DNA of 64,000 nucleotides from Mesorhizobium sp. J8 (GTDB lineage: Bacteria > Pseudomonadota > Alphaproteobacteria > Rhizobiales > Rhizobiaceae): contig NZ_AP024109.1 of assembly GCF_016591715.1 (NCBI RefSeq), positions 744,001 through 808,000 on the forward strand, in the 5' to 3' direction. Shown in pieces: positions 19,570 through 30,228 of the stretch. The position numbers and the translations under genes were made by a program. Each line of letters begins with the position of its first letter. Positions within the stretch are counted from its first letter, which is position 1. Below the pieces are notes generated by a model. That model worked only from the letters and a program-made list of their open reading frames with translations. It was not told the origin of the DNA and did not search any database.

Positions 19570-20292
19570 TCAAAACAGGCAGATAGAGGGTTCCGCCATC
19601 AAAGCGAACACCGCGCTGGGCTTAGGCTCGCTGCCGCCGTTTCCGCCGACATCCGGCACATGATATTCGCCGAGCGGGCAAAGCCGCGGCCTCGGCAGCC
19701 AGGCGCGACCCGGATCGCCGACCAGCACGTCGATGCCGGCGGCGAGGCAGCGATCGAGGAACGGCATCATCCGCTGTCCGACATCCTGCGCGTAAAAGAC
19801 GTCGCCCGCGAGCACCAGGTCGACCGCCGGTGGCGCACCGACGGTGAGGTCCTCGTCACGGATTTGGATGGCGACGCCGTTGGCTTGCGCGTTGAGACGG
19901 AGCGCCGCCACGCCGTTGCGGTCGATCTCCGCCGCGATTACCGCACGCGCCCCGGCTTTTGCCGCGGCGATGCCGACCAGCCCCGAGCCGGCGCCGAGGT
20001 CGAGCACCCGCTTGCCGGCGACGATCGATGGCCTGTCGAGGATATAGCGCGCCAGCACGGCGCCGCCGGCCCAGGCATAGGCCCAGTAGGGCGGCTGCGG
20101 CTCAGGCTGGCTTCCGTCGCCGTCGTCGTCCGGTTCCAGCAGCCGCCGCAGGCCGCTGCCGGGATGCGCCTGATAGAGCCGGACCTCCGGCACTGACGAC
20201 ACCGGCGTCAGCCGCATGTTTGCTTTGATGAAGTCCGCCGGATCGAGCGCCTTCGTCCGGTGTCGCCCCAAGCCGGCTGTGGAATCGCTCAA
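19570..20292 (-). CDS. Class I SAM-dependent methyltransferase, ETF-beta lysine methyltransferase-like
   Basis: A 240-residue methyltransferase. The block PPYWAYAWAGGAVLARYIL and the SAM-binding VLDLGAGSGLVGIAAAKAGA, then LAGDVFYAQD, match the ETFBKMT group as I recall it, which methylates lysines near the recognition loop of electron transfer flavoprotein beta. Start TTG 20292 overlaps the stop of the upstream acyl-CoA synthetase gene. That coupling fits a role in fatty-acid oxidation, because ETF accepts electrons from acyl-CoA dehydrogenases. Specificity is inferred. Confidence 0.8.
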   Translation of the reverse strand: MSDSTAGLGRHRTKALDPADFIKANMRLTPVSSVPEVRLYQAHPGSGLRRLLEPDDDGDGSQPEPQPPYWAYAWAGGAVLARYILDRPSIVAGKRVLDLGAGSGLVGIAAAKAGARAVIAAEIDRNGVAALRLNAQANGVAIQIRDEDLTVGAPPAVDLVLAGDVFYAQDVGQRMMPFLDRCLAAGIDVLVGDPGRAWLPRPRLCPLGEYHVPDVGGNGGSEPKPSAVFALMAEPSICLF

Positions 20293-22247
20293 GCCTGGTC
20301 CCGCAACGCGCGCCGCAGGATCTTGCCGACCGGGGTCTTCGGCAGCTCGGTGCGGAACTCGATATATCGCGGCCGCTTGTAGCCGGTCAGGTTCTCGCGG
20401 CAGTAAGCCATCAGGGCTTCGATAGTGAGCCCCGGGTCCTTCCTGACCACGAACAATTTGGGCACTTCGCCGGAATGCTCGTCCGGCACGCCGATGGCCG
20501 CGACTTCCAGCACGCCCGGGTGATGCGCCACCACCTCCTCCAGTTCGTTCGGATACACGTTGAAGCCGGAGACCAGGATCATGTCCTTCTTGCGGTCGAC
20601 GATCTTGGTGTAGCCGCGCTCGTCCATGAAGCCCATGTCGCCGGATTTGAAGAAGCCGTCCTTGGTCATCACCTTGGCGGTCTCGTCGGGACGGTTCCAG
20701 TAGCCGGCCATCACCTGCGGGCCGCGGATGCAGATCTCGCCCACTTCGCCGAGCGGCACGTTGTTGCCGTCGTCGTCGCGGATGGCGATTTCCGTCGAAG
20801 GCAGCGGCAGGCCGATCGTGCCCGTGAAATCGGCCGAGCTGAACTTGTTGGCCGTCGCCACCGGCGAGGTTTCGGACAGTCCGTAGCCTTCGCTCACCGG
20901 GCAGCCGGTCAGCGCCTTCCAGCGTTCGGCGACGCCCTTCTGCACCGCCATGCCGCCGCCCAGTGTCAGGATCAGCGGCTTGAAGTCGAGCTTGCGGAAT
21001 TCCTCATTGTTGAGCAGCGCGTTGAACAGCGTGTTGAGGCCCGGGAAGATGTGCATCGGGTATTTTGCCAGTTCCTTGACGAAGCCCGGGATATCACGCG
21101 GGTTGGGGATCAGCACGTTTTGCGCGCCCTGCTGCATGCCCATCAGCGCGTTCACCGTCAGCGCGAAGATGTGGTAGAGCGGCAGCGCGCATATGAAGTT
21201 GAGATGCGCGGGCTTCGGCTTCACCGTATAGGCGTCCTCCACCCACAGCGAATTCTGCGCGACGTTCGAAAGCACGTTGCGATGCAGCAGCACGGCGCCC
21301 TTCGAGACGCCGGTGGTGCCGCCCGTATATTGCAGGAAGGCGATGTCGTCGGCGGAGACCGTGGGCGGCTTGAAGGCGATGGTCGCGCCGGTCTTGAGCA
21401 CGGCGTTGAACTTGACATGGCCGGGCAGCGACCATGCCGGAACCATCTTCTTCACCCGCCGCACGACGAGGTTGACGATGGCGCCCTTGAGGCCGCCCAG
21501 CATGTCGCCCATGGCGGCGACGATGACATGCTTGACGGGCGTCCTGGCGATCACCGCCTGCAGCGTGCCGGCGAAGTTCTCGAGGATGACGATGGCCTGC
21601 GCGCCGGAATCCTTCAACTGGTGTTCCAGTTCGCGCGGTGTGTAGAGCGGGTTGACGTTCACCACCGTGTAGCCGGCGCGCAGGATCCCCATCATCGCCA
21701 CCGGATATTGCAGCACGTTCGGCATCATCAGCGCCACGCGCGCGCCCTTCTCGAGGCCTCTCGCCTGCAGATAGGCGCCGAACGCGGCCGACAGCCGCTC
21801 GAGCTCGGCATAGGTGATCGACTTGCCCATGCACACGAAGGCAGGCCGTCCGGCGAATTGCTTGCAGGCGGCGACGAGAAACTCGCCGATGGACTTATAG
21901 GGCAGGGCGCCGATCTCGGCCGGCATGTTCTTGGGATAGCTTTTCAGCCACGGCTTTTCCGGCAGGCCGGCGGTGAGCTCGGTTATCGCCTTCGGCAGAC
22001 CCTTAGTGGCAGGCGGGGTGGCCGGCTTGGCGGCCGCCGCTTGTGCGGTTGCCGGCTTGTCCTTTTTGGCTGCCGCGGCCTTGGTCTTTGCCGCCGCGGG
22101 TTTTGCGGCTGCCTTGGCAGGCGCTTCCTTGGCGGCCGTCTTCGTCTTCGACGCGGCGGCCGCCTTCACAGCCTTGGGCGCATCGCTTTCGGCGGCGGCC
22201 TTGGCCTTTGCTTTCGCCGGGGCTGTCGTCTTGGCTGCTTTTGCCAC
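20289..22247 (-). CDS. fadD: Long-chain acyl-CoA synthetase with a Lys/Ala-rich N-terminal extension
   Basis: AMP-forming ligase that activates fatty acids to acyl-CoA. From GTG 22247 (GGGAGAGACAG upstream) it has 652 residues. Residues about 1-90 are a low-complexity Lys/Ala/Pro tail resembling histone H1-like sequence. The catalytic part then contains the P-loop FLQYTGGTTGVSKGAVLLHR, the GYGLSETSP motif, and the C-terminal VDRKKDMILVSGFNVYPNEL with catalytic lysine in TPVGKILRR. The tail is not needed for the family reaction and is a notable addition. The methyltransferase gene overlaps its stop. Confidence 0.92.
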   Translation of the reverse strand: MAKAAKTTAPAKAKAKAAAESDAPKAVKAAAASKTKTAAKEAPAKAAAKPAAAKTKAAAAKKDKPATAQAAAAKPATPPATKGLPKAITELTAGLPEKPWLKSYPKNMPAEIGALPYKSIGEFLVAACKQFAGRPAFVCMGKSITYAELERLSAAFGAYLQARGLEKGARVALMMPNVLQYPVAMMGILRAGYTVVNVNPLYTPRELEHQLKDSGAQAIVILENFAGTLQAVIARTPVKHVIVAAMGDMLGGLKGAIVNLVVRRVKKMVPAWSLPGHVKFNAVLKTGATIAFKPPTVSADDIAFLQYTGGTTGVSKGAVLLHRNVLSNVAQNSLWVEDAYTVKPKPAHLNFICALPLYHIFALTVNALMGMQQGAQNVLIPNPRDIPGFVKELAKYPMHIFPGLNTLFNALLNNEEFRKLDFKPLILTLGGGMAVQKGVAERWKALTGCPVSEGYGLSETSPVATANKFSSADFTGTIGLPLPSTEIAIRDDDGNNVPLGEVGEICIRGPQVMAGYWNRPDETAKVMTKDGFFKSGDMGFMDERGYTKIVDRKKDMILVSGFNVYPNELEEVVAHHPGVLEVAAIGVPDEHSGEVPKLFVVRKDPGLTIEALMAYCRENLTGYKRPRYIEFRTELPKTPVGKILRRALRDQA

Positions 22248-22705
22248 CTGTCTCTCCCTGTCGCCTTCTTGTCTGGCGCCGCCTCCGAAAGAAGCGTCCT
22301 CCACGCCGGTTCGGATTTTCCGGGAAATCCCGCCCATCGTCTATGTATTGCCTCTATCCGCGACCGTGCAAGCCTTGCCCCAGCGGCAATGCGGGGAAAG
22401 ATTGCCATCGAAATCCCGCGCTTCGATGGCCTCCCGCACCTGCCTGGGCGGCGGGGCGATCCGGGGCAGGCATGCCGCGCATCGCCATTTCGAAAGGCGG
22501 CCGATCAATAAAAAACTGCTATCGTTAATAATGTCGTGAGCGGAATAAATTGCTCGTTTTTTCTGATATTTGAGCAAAGGGTAGATTCTTTTCCTGCTTC
22601 CCGTGGGGTATGCACACGAGGTGTTCCAAAGGCGAAGAAACGGTGCTTATATGCGCCCTTCGCGAGCCTGATAGAGGGGCTTGAGAGAACATCAGGGAGT
22701 GCTCA
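22248..22705. other. Divergent intergenic region between the acyl-CoA synthetase gene and the peptide importer
   Basis: 458 bp with no convincing gene. The part at about 22500-22590 is markedly AT-rich compared with the rest of the window and probably holds the promoters of both flanking operons. The importer leader ends CATCAGGGAG before the ATG at 22706. Confidence 0.5.
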
Positions 22706-24304
22706 ATGAAAAAGACAATGGCTTTTGCAGCCGCGTTGCTGGCTGCAAGCGTCCTCAGCGGCATGGCCAGTGCCAAGACGCTCGTTTATTGCTCGGAAGC
22801 GTCGCCGGCCAATTTCGATCCCGGTACGACGACCGGCGGTAACGACTTCGACGCGTCTTCGCGCACCGTCTATTCGCGACTGGTTGAATTCAAGCACGGT
22901 GGCACCGAGATCGAGCCTGGTCTTGCCGACAAGTGGGAAATTTCCGACGATGGCCTGGTCTATACTTTCCATCTGCATCCGGGCGTGAAGTTCCAGACCA
23001 CCGACTATTTCAAGCCGACGCGCGACCTCAACGCCGATGACGTCGTCTTCTCCTTCGATCGCCAGTTCAACAAGCAGAATCCGTGGAACGGCGACAAGTA
23101 CCTGCCGAACCTCACCTGGGACTATTACACCGGCATGGACATGCCGAAATACGTCGCCAAGTGGGAGAAGGTCGACGACCTCACCGTCAAGCTGACGCTG
23201 ACCGAGCCGAACGCGCCGATGCTCGCCAATCTCGGCATGGACTTCGCTTCGATCGTGTCGAAGGAATATGCCGACCAGCTCGAGAAGGAAGGCAAGATGG
23301 CCGACTTCTCGACCAAGCCGGTCGGCACCGGTCCGTTCCAGTTCGTCGACTATCAGCTGGATTCGGTCATCCGCTATGCGGCCAATCCCGACTACTTCAA
23401 GGGCAAGGAAAAGATCGACGATCTGGTCTTCGCCATCACGCCTGACGCGACCGCCCGCATCCAGAAGGTGCTGGCCGGCGAGTGCGACGTGACGGTCTAT
23501 CCGAACCCCGCCGACATCGCGACCATCAAGGCCAACAAGGACGTGACCCTGATGGACCAGGCCGGCCTGAACATCGGCTATATGAGCTACAACACCACGA
23601 TCCCGCCGCTCGATAAGCCGGAAGTGCGCCATGCGCTCAACCAGGCGATCGACCGGGATGCGCTGATCAAGTCGCTGTTCCAGGATGCCGGCGCGACGCC
23701 GGCCGAAAACCTGATCCCGCCGACCATGTGGTCGTGGAACAAGGACGTGAAGACCGACGCCTACAATCCGGAAGCGGCCAAGAAGGTGCTCGAGGCTGCC
23801 GGGCTGAAGGAGATCCAGCTCTGGGCCTCGGACCGCGCCCGTCCCTACAATCCTAACTTCCAGCGCGCCGCCGAGCTGATCCAGGCCGACTGGGCCAAGG
23901 TCGGCGTCAAGGCCAACATCGTCAACTACGAGTGGACGAAGTACCGCGAGGAAGGCAAGAAGAAGGACCGCCCCGGCGCCTTCCAGGTCGGCTGGACCGG
24001 CGACAATGGCGACCCGGACAATTTCTTCGCCACCCTCTTCGCCTGCTCGGCCATCGGCGTCTCGAACTATTCGAGCTGGTGCGACAAGGACTTCGAGGAC
24101 CTGATCCAGAAGGCCAAGAAGACCAGCGACCAGGCCGAGCGCACCAAGCTCTATGAGCAGGCGCAGGTGATCTTCGCGAAGGAAGCGCCCGCCTTCCTGC
24201 TGGCCCACAGCCAGGTCTACGCGGTCGTTCGCAACAACGTCACCGGCTTCAAGATGGACCCGCTCGGCATTCACCGTTTCGACGGTGTTGACAAGTCCGA
24301 GTAA
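22706..24304 (+). CDS. ABC transporter periplasmic solute-binding protein, family 5 (DppA/OppA type)
   Basis: A 532-residue precursor with a Sec signal peptide (MKKTMAFAAALLAASVLSG, cleavage likely after ASA). Family-5 features are the ANFDPGTTTGGNDFDASSR opening, RHALNQAIDRDALI-like sequence in the middle, and WTGDNGDPDNFFATLFACSA. It captures dipeptides or a similar small solute for the permeases encoded next. A strong hairpin separates it from the permease genes, as is common for highly expressed binding proteins. Confidence 0.94.
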   Translation: MKKTMAFAAALLAASVLSGMASAKTLVYCSEASPANFDPGTTTGGNDFDASSRTVYSRLVEFKHGGTEIEPGLADKWEISDDGLVYTFHLHPGVKFQTTDYFKPTRDLNADDVVFSFDRQFNKQNPWNGDKYLPNLTWDYYTGMDMPKYVAKWEKVDDLTVKLTLTEPNAPMLANLGMDFASIVSKEYADQLEKEGKMADFSTKPVGTGPFQFVDYQLDSVIRYAANPDYFKGKEKIDDLVFAITPDATARIQKVLAGECDVTVYPNPADIATIKANKDVTLMDQAGLNIGYMSYNTTIPPLDKPEVRHALNQAIDRDALIKSLFQDAGATPAENLIPPTMWSWNKDVKTDAYNPEAAKKVLEAAGLKEIQLWASDRARPYNPNFQRAAELIQADWAKVGVKANIVNYEWTKYREEGKKKDRPGAFQVGWTGDNGDPDNFFATLFACSAIGVSNYSSWCDKDFEDLIQKAKKTSDQAERTKLYEQAQVIFAKEAPAFLLAHSQVYAVVRNNVTGFKMDPLGIHRFDGVDKSE

Positions 24305-24315
24305 TATTTGCGAAC

Positions 24316-24341
24316 GGGGCGGCGCGAATTCGCGCCGCCCC
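24316..24341 (+). terminator. 26-bp perfect hairpin between binding-protein and permease genes
   Basis: GGGGCGGCGCGAA and its exact reverse complement lie 11 nt after the binding-protein stop and 15 nt before the permease ATG, with no long T-run. It probably stabilises the upstream mRNA and attenuates read-through so that more binding protein than permease is made. Confidence 0.75.
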
Positions 24342-24355
24342 GTTTCGACTTGACG

Positions 24356-25363
24356 ATGCTCCGATATCTTCTCAACAAAATCGCCCTTCTGATCCCGACC
24401 CTGGTCGGCATCACCATCTGCGCCTTCGCCTTTGTCCGACTGCTGCCCGGCGATCCGATCCTCGCCATGGCCGGCGAGCATGGCGTCGCCCCCGCCCGCT
24501 ACGAAGAGCTCAAGGAACAGTTCGGCTACAATCTGCCGATCTGGCAGCAGTATGCGCGCTATGTCGGTGAGGTCGCCACCGGCGATTTCGGCGTTTCCAT
24601 CTCGTCCAAGCGGCCGGTCCTCGAGGAGTTCAAGACACTCTTCCCGGCGACGCTGGAACTGTCCTTCTTCGCCATGGTCTTCGCCATGGTCATCGGCATT
24701 CCGGCCGGCATCTTCGCCGCCGTCAAGCGCGGCTCATGGTTCGACCAGTCGCTGATGGGCACCGCCCTTGTCGGCTATTCGATGCCGATCTTCTGGTGGG
24801 GCCTGCTGCTCATCATCTTCTTTTCCGGCTATCTCGGCTGGACGCCGGTGTCGGGCCGCATCGGCCTGCAGTTCTTCTTCAAGCCGATCACCGGCTTCAT
24901 GACTATCGACAGCCTGCTTTACGGCAAGTGGGATGCGTTCCGCTCCGCGCTCAGCCACCTTGTGCTGCCTTCGATCGTGCTCGGCACCATTCCGCTGGCG
25001 GTGATCGCGCGCCAGACGCGCTCGGCCATGCTCGAAGTGCTGGGCGAGGACTATGTCCGCACCGCGCGCGCCAAGGGTCTTTCGGCGGCGCGCGTCATCG
25101 GCGTGCATGCGCTGCGCAACGCGCTGATCCCGGTCGTCACCACCATCGGCCTGCAGGTCGGCACGCTGCTCGCGGGCGCCATCCTCACCGAGACCATCTT
25201 CGCCTGGCCGGGCATCGGCAAATGGATGGTCGATTCCATCTTCAAGCGCGACTATGTCGTCGTGCAGTCGGGTCTGCTTTTGATCGCGCTCATCGTCATG
25301 GCGGTGAATCTGATCGTCGATGTGCTCTACGCCGTCATCAACCCGCGCATCAGGGCGGCATAA
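24356..25363 (+). CDS. Dipeptide/oligopeptide ABC transporter permease (DppB type)
   Basis: A 335-residue inner-membrane permease with an N-terminal transmembrane helix (LLNKIALLIPTLVGITICA) and five more. The EAA-type cytoplasmic loop is EDYVRTARAKGLSAARVIG, which contacts the ATPase. The ATG at 24356 is chosen over an in-frame start at 24308 because the longer form would begin with the hairpin. The stop abuts the next permease gene. Confidence 0.94.
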   Translation: MLRYLLNKIALLIPTLVGITICAFAFVRLLPGDPILAMAGEHGVAPARYEELKEQFGYNLPIWQQYARYVGEVATGDFGVSISSKRPVLEEFKTLFPATLELSFFAMVFAMVIGIPAGIFAAVKRGSWFDQSLMGTALVGYSMPIFWWGLLLIIFFSGYLGWTPVSGRIGLQFFFKPITGFMTIDSLLYGKWDAFRSALSHLVLPSIVLGTIPLAVIARQTRSAMLEVLGEDYVRTARAKGLSAARVIGVHALRNALIPVVTTIGLQVGTLLAGAILTETIFAWPGIGKWMVDSIFKRDYVVVQSGLLLIALIVMAVNLIVDVLYAVINPRIRAA

Positions 25364-26272
25364 ATGACCCAGACCGAAATCGCCCCGATGGCCGCCGGCA
25401 GCCCGGATCGTCTCACCGGCCTCAGGACCTTCTGGCATTATTTCTCGGTGAATCGCGGCGCCGTCATCGGCCTGGTCGTCTTCATCCTTTTGGTGCTCGC
25501 CGCACTCTTCGCGCCGCTGCTCGCGCCTTACGCGCCCGACATCCAGGACAAGGCCGCGTTCCTCAGGCCGCCGGCTTGGCAGGAGGGCGGCTCGACGCAA
25601 TATCTGCTCGGCACCGACCCGGTCGGCCGCGACATCCTCTCGCGCCTGCTCTATGGCGCGCGCTTCTCGCTGCTGATCGGCGCGGTCGTCGTCACGCTGG
25701 CGCTCACCGGCGGCATCACGCTCGGCCTTTTGGCAGGCTATTTCCGCGGCTGGGTCGACGTCGCGATCATGCGCGTCATGGACCTGATCCTGGCCTTCCC
25801 GTCGCTGCTCTTGGCGCTCGTGCTGGTCACCATCCTCGGCCCTGGCTTGTTCAACGCGATGCTGGCGATCGCGCTTGTGCTGCAGCCGCATTTCGCCCGC
25901 CTGGTGCGCGCCGCCGTCATGGCCGAGAAGAGCCGCGAATATGTCGTGGCGGCGAAGGTCGCGGGCGCCGGACATCTCAGGCTGATGCTCGCCACCATCC
26001 TGCCCAACTGCCTGGCGCCGCTCATCGTCCAAGGCACGCTGTCCTTCTCCAACGCCATTCTCGAAGCCGCCGCACTCGGCTTCCTCGGCCTCGGTGCCCA
26101 GCCGCCGACGCCGGAATGGGGAACGATGCTTGCGTCGGCGCGCGAGTTCATCCTGCGCGCCTGGTGGGTGGTGACCTTCCCCGGCCTCGCCATCCTCATC
26201 ACCGTGCTTGCCATCAACCTGATCGGCGACGGCTTGCGCGACGCGCTCGATCCCAAACTCAGGAGGTCGTGA
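25364..26272 (+). CDS. Dipeptide/oligopeptide ABC transporter permease (DppC type)
   Basis: A 302-residue partner permease. N-terminal cytoplasmic segment, first helix GAVIGLVVFILLVLAALFAP, then the conserved LLGTDPVGRDILSRLLYGAR and the EAA loop SREYVVAAKVAGAGHLRLML. It starts immediately after the DppB-type gene, and its TGA overlaps the ATPase start (TGATG). Confidence 0.95.
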   Translation: MTQTEIAPMAAGSPDRLTGLRTFWHYFSVNRGAVIGLVVFILLVLAALFAPLLAPYAPDIQDKAAFLRPPAWQEGGSTQYLLGTDPVGRDILSRLLYGARFSLLIGAVVVTLALTGGITLGLLAGYFRGWVDVAIMRVMDLILAFPSLLLALVLVTILGPGLFNAMLAIALVLQPHFARLVRAAVMAEKSREYVVAAKVAGAGHLRLMLATILPNCLAPLIVQGTLSFSNAILEAAALGFLGLGAQPPTPEWGTMLASAREFILRAWWVVTFPGLAILITVLAINLIGDGLRDALDPKLRRS

Positions 26273-27119
26273 TGGCGCTGCTCGACATCCAGAACCTCGT
26301 CGTCGAGTTCCAGACCGCGTCCGGCCCGTTCCGCGCCGTCGACGGCGTCTCGCTTCATGTCGATGAGCGCGAGGTGCTCGCCATCGTCGGCGAATCCGGC
26401 TCCGGCAAATCGGTGTCGATGCTGGCCGTGATGGGCTTGCTGCCGTGGACGGCCACCGTCACTGCCGACCGCATGACCTTCAACGGCCGCGACCTGTTGA
26501 AGATCAGCCCGGCCGATCGCCGCAAGATCATTGGCAAGGACATCGCCATGATCTTCCAGGAGCCGATCGCCAGTCTCAACCCGTGCTTCACCGTAGGCTT
26601 CCAGATCGAGGAAGTGCTGCGCTTCCACATGGGCATGGACAAGGCCGAGCGCCGTGCGCGCGCCATCGAGCTCTTCAAGCAGGTCGGCATTCCCGACCCG
26701 GCTGACCGGCTGAACTCCTTCCCGCACCAGATGTCGGGCGGCCAGTGCCAGCGCGTCATGATCGCGATGGCGATTGCCTGCAACCCGAAGCTTTTGATCG
26801 CCGACGAGCCGACCACCGCGCTCGACGTCACCATCCAGAAGCAGATCCTCGATCTGCTTGTCTCGCTGCAGGCCAAATACGGCATGGGCCTGATCATGAT
26901 CACCCACAATATGGGCGTGGTGGCCGAAACCGCCGACCGCGTCATCGTCCAGTACAAGGGCCGCAAGATGGAAGAGGCCGACGTGCTGTCGCTCTTTGAA
27001 TCGCCGAAGAGCAACTACACGCGCGCGCTGCTCTCGGCGCTGCCGGAAAACGCCGTCGGCGACCGGCTGCCGACCGTCACGGACATGCTGTTCGAGGCCG
27101 CCCCTTCGGGAGCCGGCGC

Positions 27120-27123
<4 letters not shown>
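26272..27123 (+). CDS. Dipeptide/oligopeptide ABC transporter ATPase (DppD type)
   Basis: A 283-residue ATPase with AGGAGG just upstream of the ATG. Walker A GESGSGKSVSM, Q-loop MIFQEP, ABC signature MSGGQCQRVMIAMA and Walker B LLIADEP are intact. It is about 40 residues shorter than E. coli DppD and ends soon after YTRALLSALPEN, so the usual C-terminal cysteine-containing oligopeptide-transporter extension is absent. It overlaps its partner ATPase gene by ATGA. Confidence 0.94.
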
Positions 27124-27947
<824 letters not shown>

Positions 27948-27960
27948 CCGGGAGTGCCGA

Positions 27961-28080
27961 TATTCAGGTGAGGCCGGCCTGCGAATGGCAGCTTCCTGCG
28001 CTTCCGGTGCTCACGTACTTTAAGTACGCTCCGCTCCGGTTCTCGGAAGCTACCATTCTCGACTCGGCCTGACCTGAATC
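27961..28080. repeat. Dispersed palindromic repeat, copy B (about 120 bp)
   Basis: Outer arms ATTCAGGTGAGGCC and GGCCTGACCTGAAT, centre GTACTTTAAGTAC (28015-28027). It matches the reverse complement of the 13311-13448 element over most of its length (shared TGCGCTTCCGGTGCTCACGT and GCTCCGCTCCGG). It lies between convergent operons, like copy A. Confidence 0.88.
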
Positions 28081-28114
28081 TCGACACTCCCTAACACCGT
28101 CGTGGTCAAGGCGA

Positions 28115-29410
28115 TCACGACAACTTCGCAACAATCGCCCGCAGGGCTTCCCCAAAGCGGCGCACTTCCTCGACCGTGTTGTAATGCACCAGCGAGGCGC
28201 GGATCGCGCCGCTGTCCATCGACAGGTTCAGCCGCTTCATCAGCCGCGGCGCATACATATGCCCGTCGCGGATGCCGATCTGCATCGCCGCCATCTCCTC
28301 GACGATCCTTTGCGGCGAGAGCTTGCCGATGTTGAAGCAGAAGGTTGGCACGCGCTCGTTTATGCGGGCCTCGTCGGCGACGCCGTAGATGGTGGCATTG
28401 CAGTCCTTCAGCACCTTCAGCATCTCGCGGGCCAGCACCAGCTCGTAGTCGCGGATGGCGCCCATGCCGGCGACGATGTTGTCGCGGCGCGAGCGGTTGT
28501 TCTCGGGCAGGAAATTGCGGCCGATGGATTCCAGGTAGCGCACCGCCGCATCCATGCCCGACACGTTCTCGTAGATGAAGGTGCCGGCCTCGACCTTGTA
28601 GGGCGGTTCGTCGGGAATGAAATCCTCGCGGAAGGTCGGCAGCCGCTTCAGCGTTTCGAAGCGGCCCCACAGGAAGCCCATATGCGGCGAGAAGTTCTTG
28701 TAGCCGGAGCAGACGAGGTAATCGCAATCCCAGGCCTGCACGTCGATCAGTCCGTGCGGTCCGTAGTGCACGCAGTCGAGGAACACTTCCGCGTCCGCCG
28801 CATGCGCGATCCTGGCCACCGAGGCGACGTCGACGATCGAGCCGATCGAATGCGCCGTCACCGTGCAAGCGACGAGGCGCGTGCGCTCCGAAACCAGCGG
28901 CTTGAGGTCGTCGACATGAAGATTGCCGTCCTCGCGCATGCGCCACCATTTGAACTTGGCGCCGGCCGGCTCCAGCGCCAGCCAGGTGGCGATGTTGGCG
29001 TCGTGGTCCATGTCGGTGACGATGATCTCGTCGCGCCCACCATCTCTATCCTTGGCAAGCATCTGGCCGATGCCGAGGCTGACCAGGCGGATGAACGAGG
29101 TAGCGTTCATGCCGAAGCAGATTTCGGACGGGCTGTAAGCGTTAATGAGAAGCGCCACGCTCTCGCGTGCGTCCGCGACCGACTGGTCGACCGTCACGCT
29201 GCGGCCATAGCGGCCGCCGCGCTGCACATTGTGTCCCACCAGATGGTTCGTCACCGCATCGAGCACGCTTTGCGGGATCTGCGCGCCGGCCGCATTGTCC
29301 ATGAAGATGAAGTCGCCGGCTTGGCTGAGCGCCGGGAACATGGCGCGGATCTTCTCGACCGGGAACGAGGCGGCGCCCTCCTGCGCTTTCGAAACATGGT
29401 GCTGGTTCAC
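28115..29410 (-). CDS. Class-V PLP-dependent enzyme (cysteine desulfurase/isopenicillin epimerase-like)
   Basis: A 431-residue fold-type I PLP enzyme. The PLP-binding lysine is in [18 protein letters not shown], and the [13 protein letters not shown] and [12 protein letters not shown] blocks match class-V aminotransferases. It lacks a clear cysteine-desulfurase active-site loop, so the reaction (desulfurase, lyase, epimerase or aminotransferase) is open. It is the last gene of a minus-strand cassette with a permease, a binding protein and a second class-V enzyme, under a GntR regulator. Confidence 0.85.
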   Translation of the reverse strand: MNQHHVSKAQEGAASFPVEKIRAMFPALSQAGDFIFMDNAAGAQIPQSVLDAVTNHLVGHNVQRGGRYGRSVTVDQSVADARESVALLINAYSPSEICFGMNATSFIRLVSLGIGQMLAKDRDGGRDEIIVTDMDHDANIATWLALEPAGAKFKWWRMREDGNLHVDDLKPLVSERTRLVACTVTAHSIGSIVDVASVARIAHAADAEVFLDCVHYGPHGLIDVQAWDCDYLVCSGYKNFSPHMGFLWGRFETLKRLPTFREDFIPDEPPYKVEAGTFIYENVSGMDAAVRYLESIGRNFLPENNRSRRDNIVAGMGAIRDYELVLAREMLKVLKDCNATIYGVADEARINERVPTFCFNIGKLSPQRIVEEMAAMQIGIRDGHMYAPRLMKRLNLSMDSGAIRASLVHYNTVEEVRRFGEALRAIVAKLS

Positions 29411-29448
29411 GAGGCGTCTCCTTCAGGTCATCGATTTCAAGTGAGGGA

Positions 29449-30123
29449 TCAGTGCGCGGACCGGGCCTTGCCGCGCTCTTCGAGGTAGCCGACCAGCCGC
29501 ACCAGCGGCCACAGGAAGGCAAGGTAGATGATCGCGGCGCCGATCAGCGGCGTCGGGTTGGCCATCAGCGCCTGCGCATCGGTCGCCTGCTTCAAGAGGT
29601 CGGGCATCGCCACCACCGAAGCGAGCGCGGTGTCCTTGAACACCGAAACGCAATTGCTGGTCAGCGGCGGGATGACGACGCGGATCGCCTGCGGCAGCAC
29701 CACCTTGCGCATGGCGACCCAGAAGGGCAGGCCAAGCGCGGCCGCGGCCTCGAACTGGCCCTTCGGAATGTTCTGGATGCCGGCGCGGCACACTTCCGCG
29801 GTGAAGGCGGCGAGCACCAGCGACAGCGCGAGCGCGGCCGAGACAAAGGACGACAGGCGGATGCCGACGAAGGGCAGGGCGTAATAAATCAGGATCAGCA
29901 CCACCAGGATCGGCAGCGCGCGGAAGATGTCGATATAGAGCGTCGCCAGCCGCCTCAACGGCTTCGGCGCGTAGAGCCGCACCAGGCAGATTGCCAGGCC
30001 GGCAATGGTGCCGAAGACGATGGCCGCCAAACCAAGCAGGATGGTGTTTCCCAGTCCGCGGATCAGGATCGGAAAGGATCGGACCAGAATGCCCCAATTG
30101 AAGAAGGTGTCGATCAGTTCCAT
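29449..30123 (-). CDS. Polar amino acid ABC transporter permease (HisM/GlnP family)
   Basis: A 224-residue permease with about five transmembrane helices. The EAA-like loop is GQFEAAAALGLPFWVAMRKV, preceded by TAEVCRAGIQNIP, both standard for the His/Glu/Gln permease family. Only one permease gene is present and no ATPase gene is in the cassette, so it must homodimerise and borrow an ATPase encoded elsewhere, or the system is incomplete. Confidence 0.92.
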   Translation of the reverse strand: MELIDTFFNWGILVRSFPILIRGLGNTILLGLAAIVFGTIAGLAICLVRLYAPKPLRRLATLYIDIFRALPILVVLILIYYALPFVGIRLSSFVSAALALSLVLAAFTAEVCRAGIQNIPKGQFEAAAALGLPFWVAMRKVVLPQAIRVVIPPLTSNCVSVFKDTALASVVAMPDLLKQATDAQALMANPTPLIGAAIIYLAFLWPLVRLVGYLEERGKARSAH

Positions 30124-30180
30124 CGGCTCACCATGAAGGCAATGCCAAGCCCACCGCCTTCGCGGGCCTGAAGGGTGGAA

Positions 30181-30211
30181 GCGGGAGCGCTGGTCTGGCC
30201 GGCGCTCCCGC
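30181..30211 (-). terminator. Hairpin between binding-protein and permease genes
   Basis: Perfect 10-bp arms GCGGGAGCGC and GCGCTCCCGC around an 11-nt loop, 18 nt after the family-3 binding-protein stop and upstream of the permease. No T-run. Probably a stabiliser/attenuator giving excess binding protein. Confidence 0.65.
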
Positions 30212-30228
30212 GGCGATTTTCAGCCCGA

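Noticed and set aside
20475..22511. 678-residue plus-strand open frame opposite the acyl-CoA synthetase gene
   Set aside because: Composition is typical of a shadow frame, no ribosome site, and the opposite strand carries an obvious fadD.
22703..24481. 592-residue minus-strand open frame opposite the peptide-binding protein gene
   Set aside because: Overlaps a clear family-5 binding protein with signal peptide; translation has no recognisable domain.
24736..26271. N-terminal 512 residues of the 795-codon open frame that contains the DppD-type ATPase
   Set aside because: This part is an out-of-frame reading of the two permease genes. The ATPase begins at the ATG at 26272 with its own AGGAGG.
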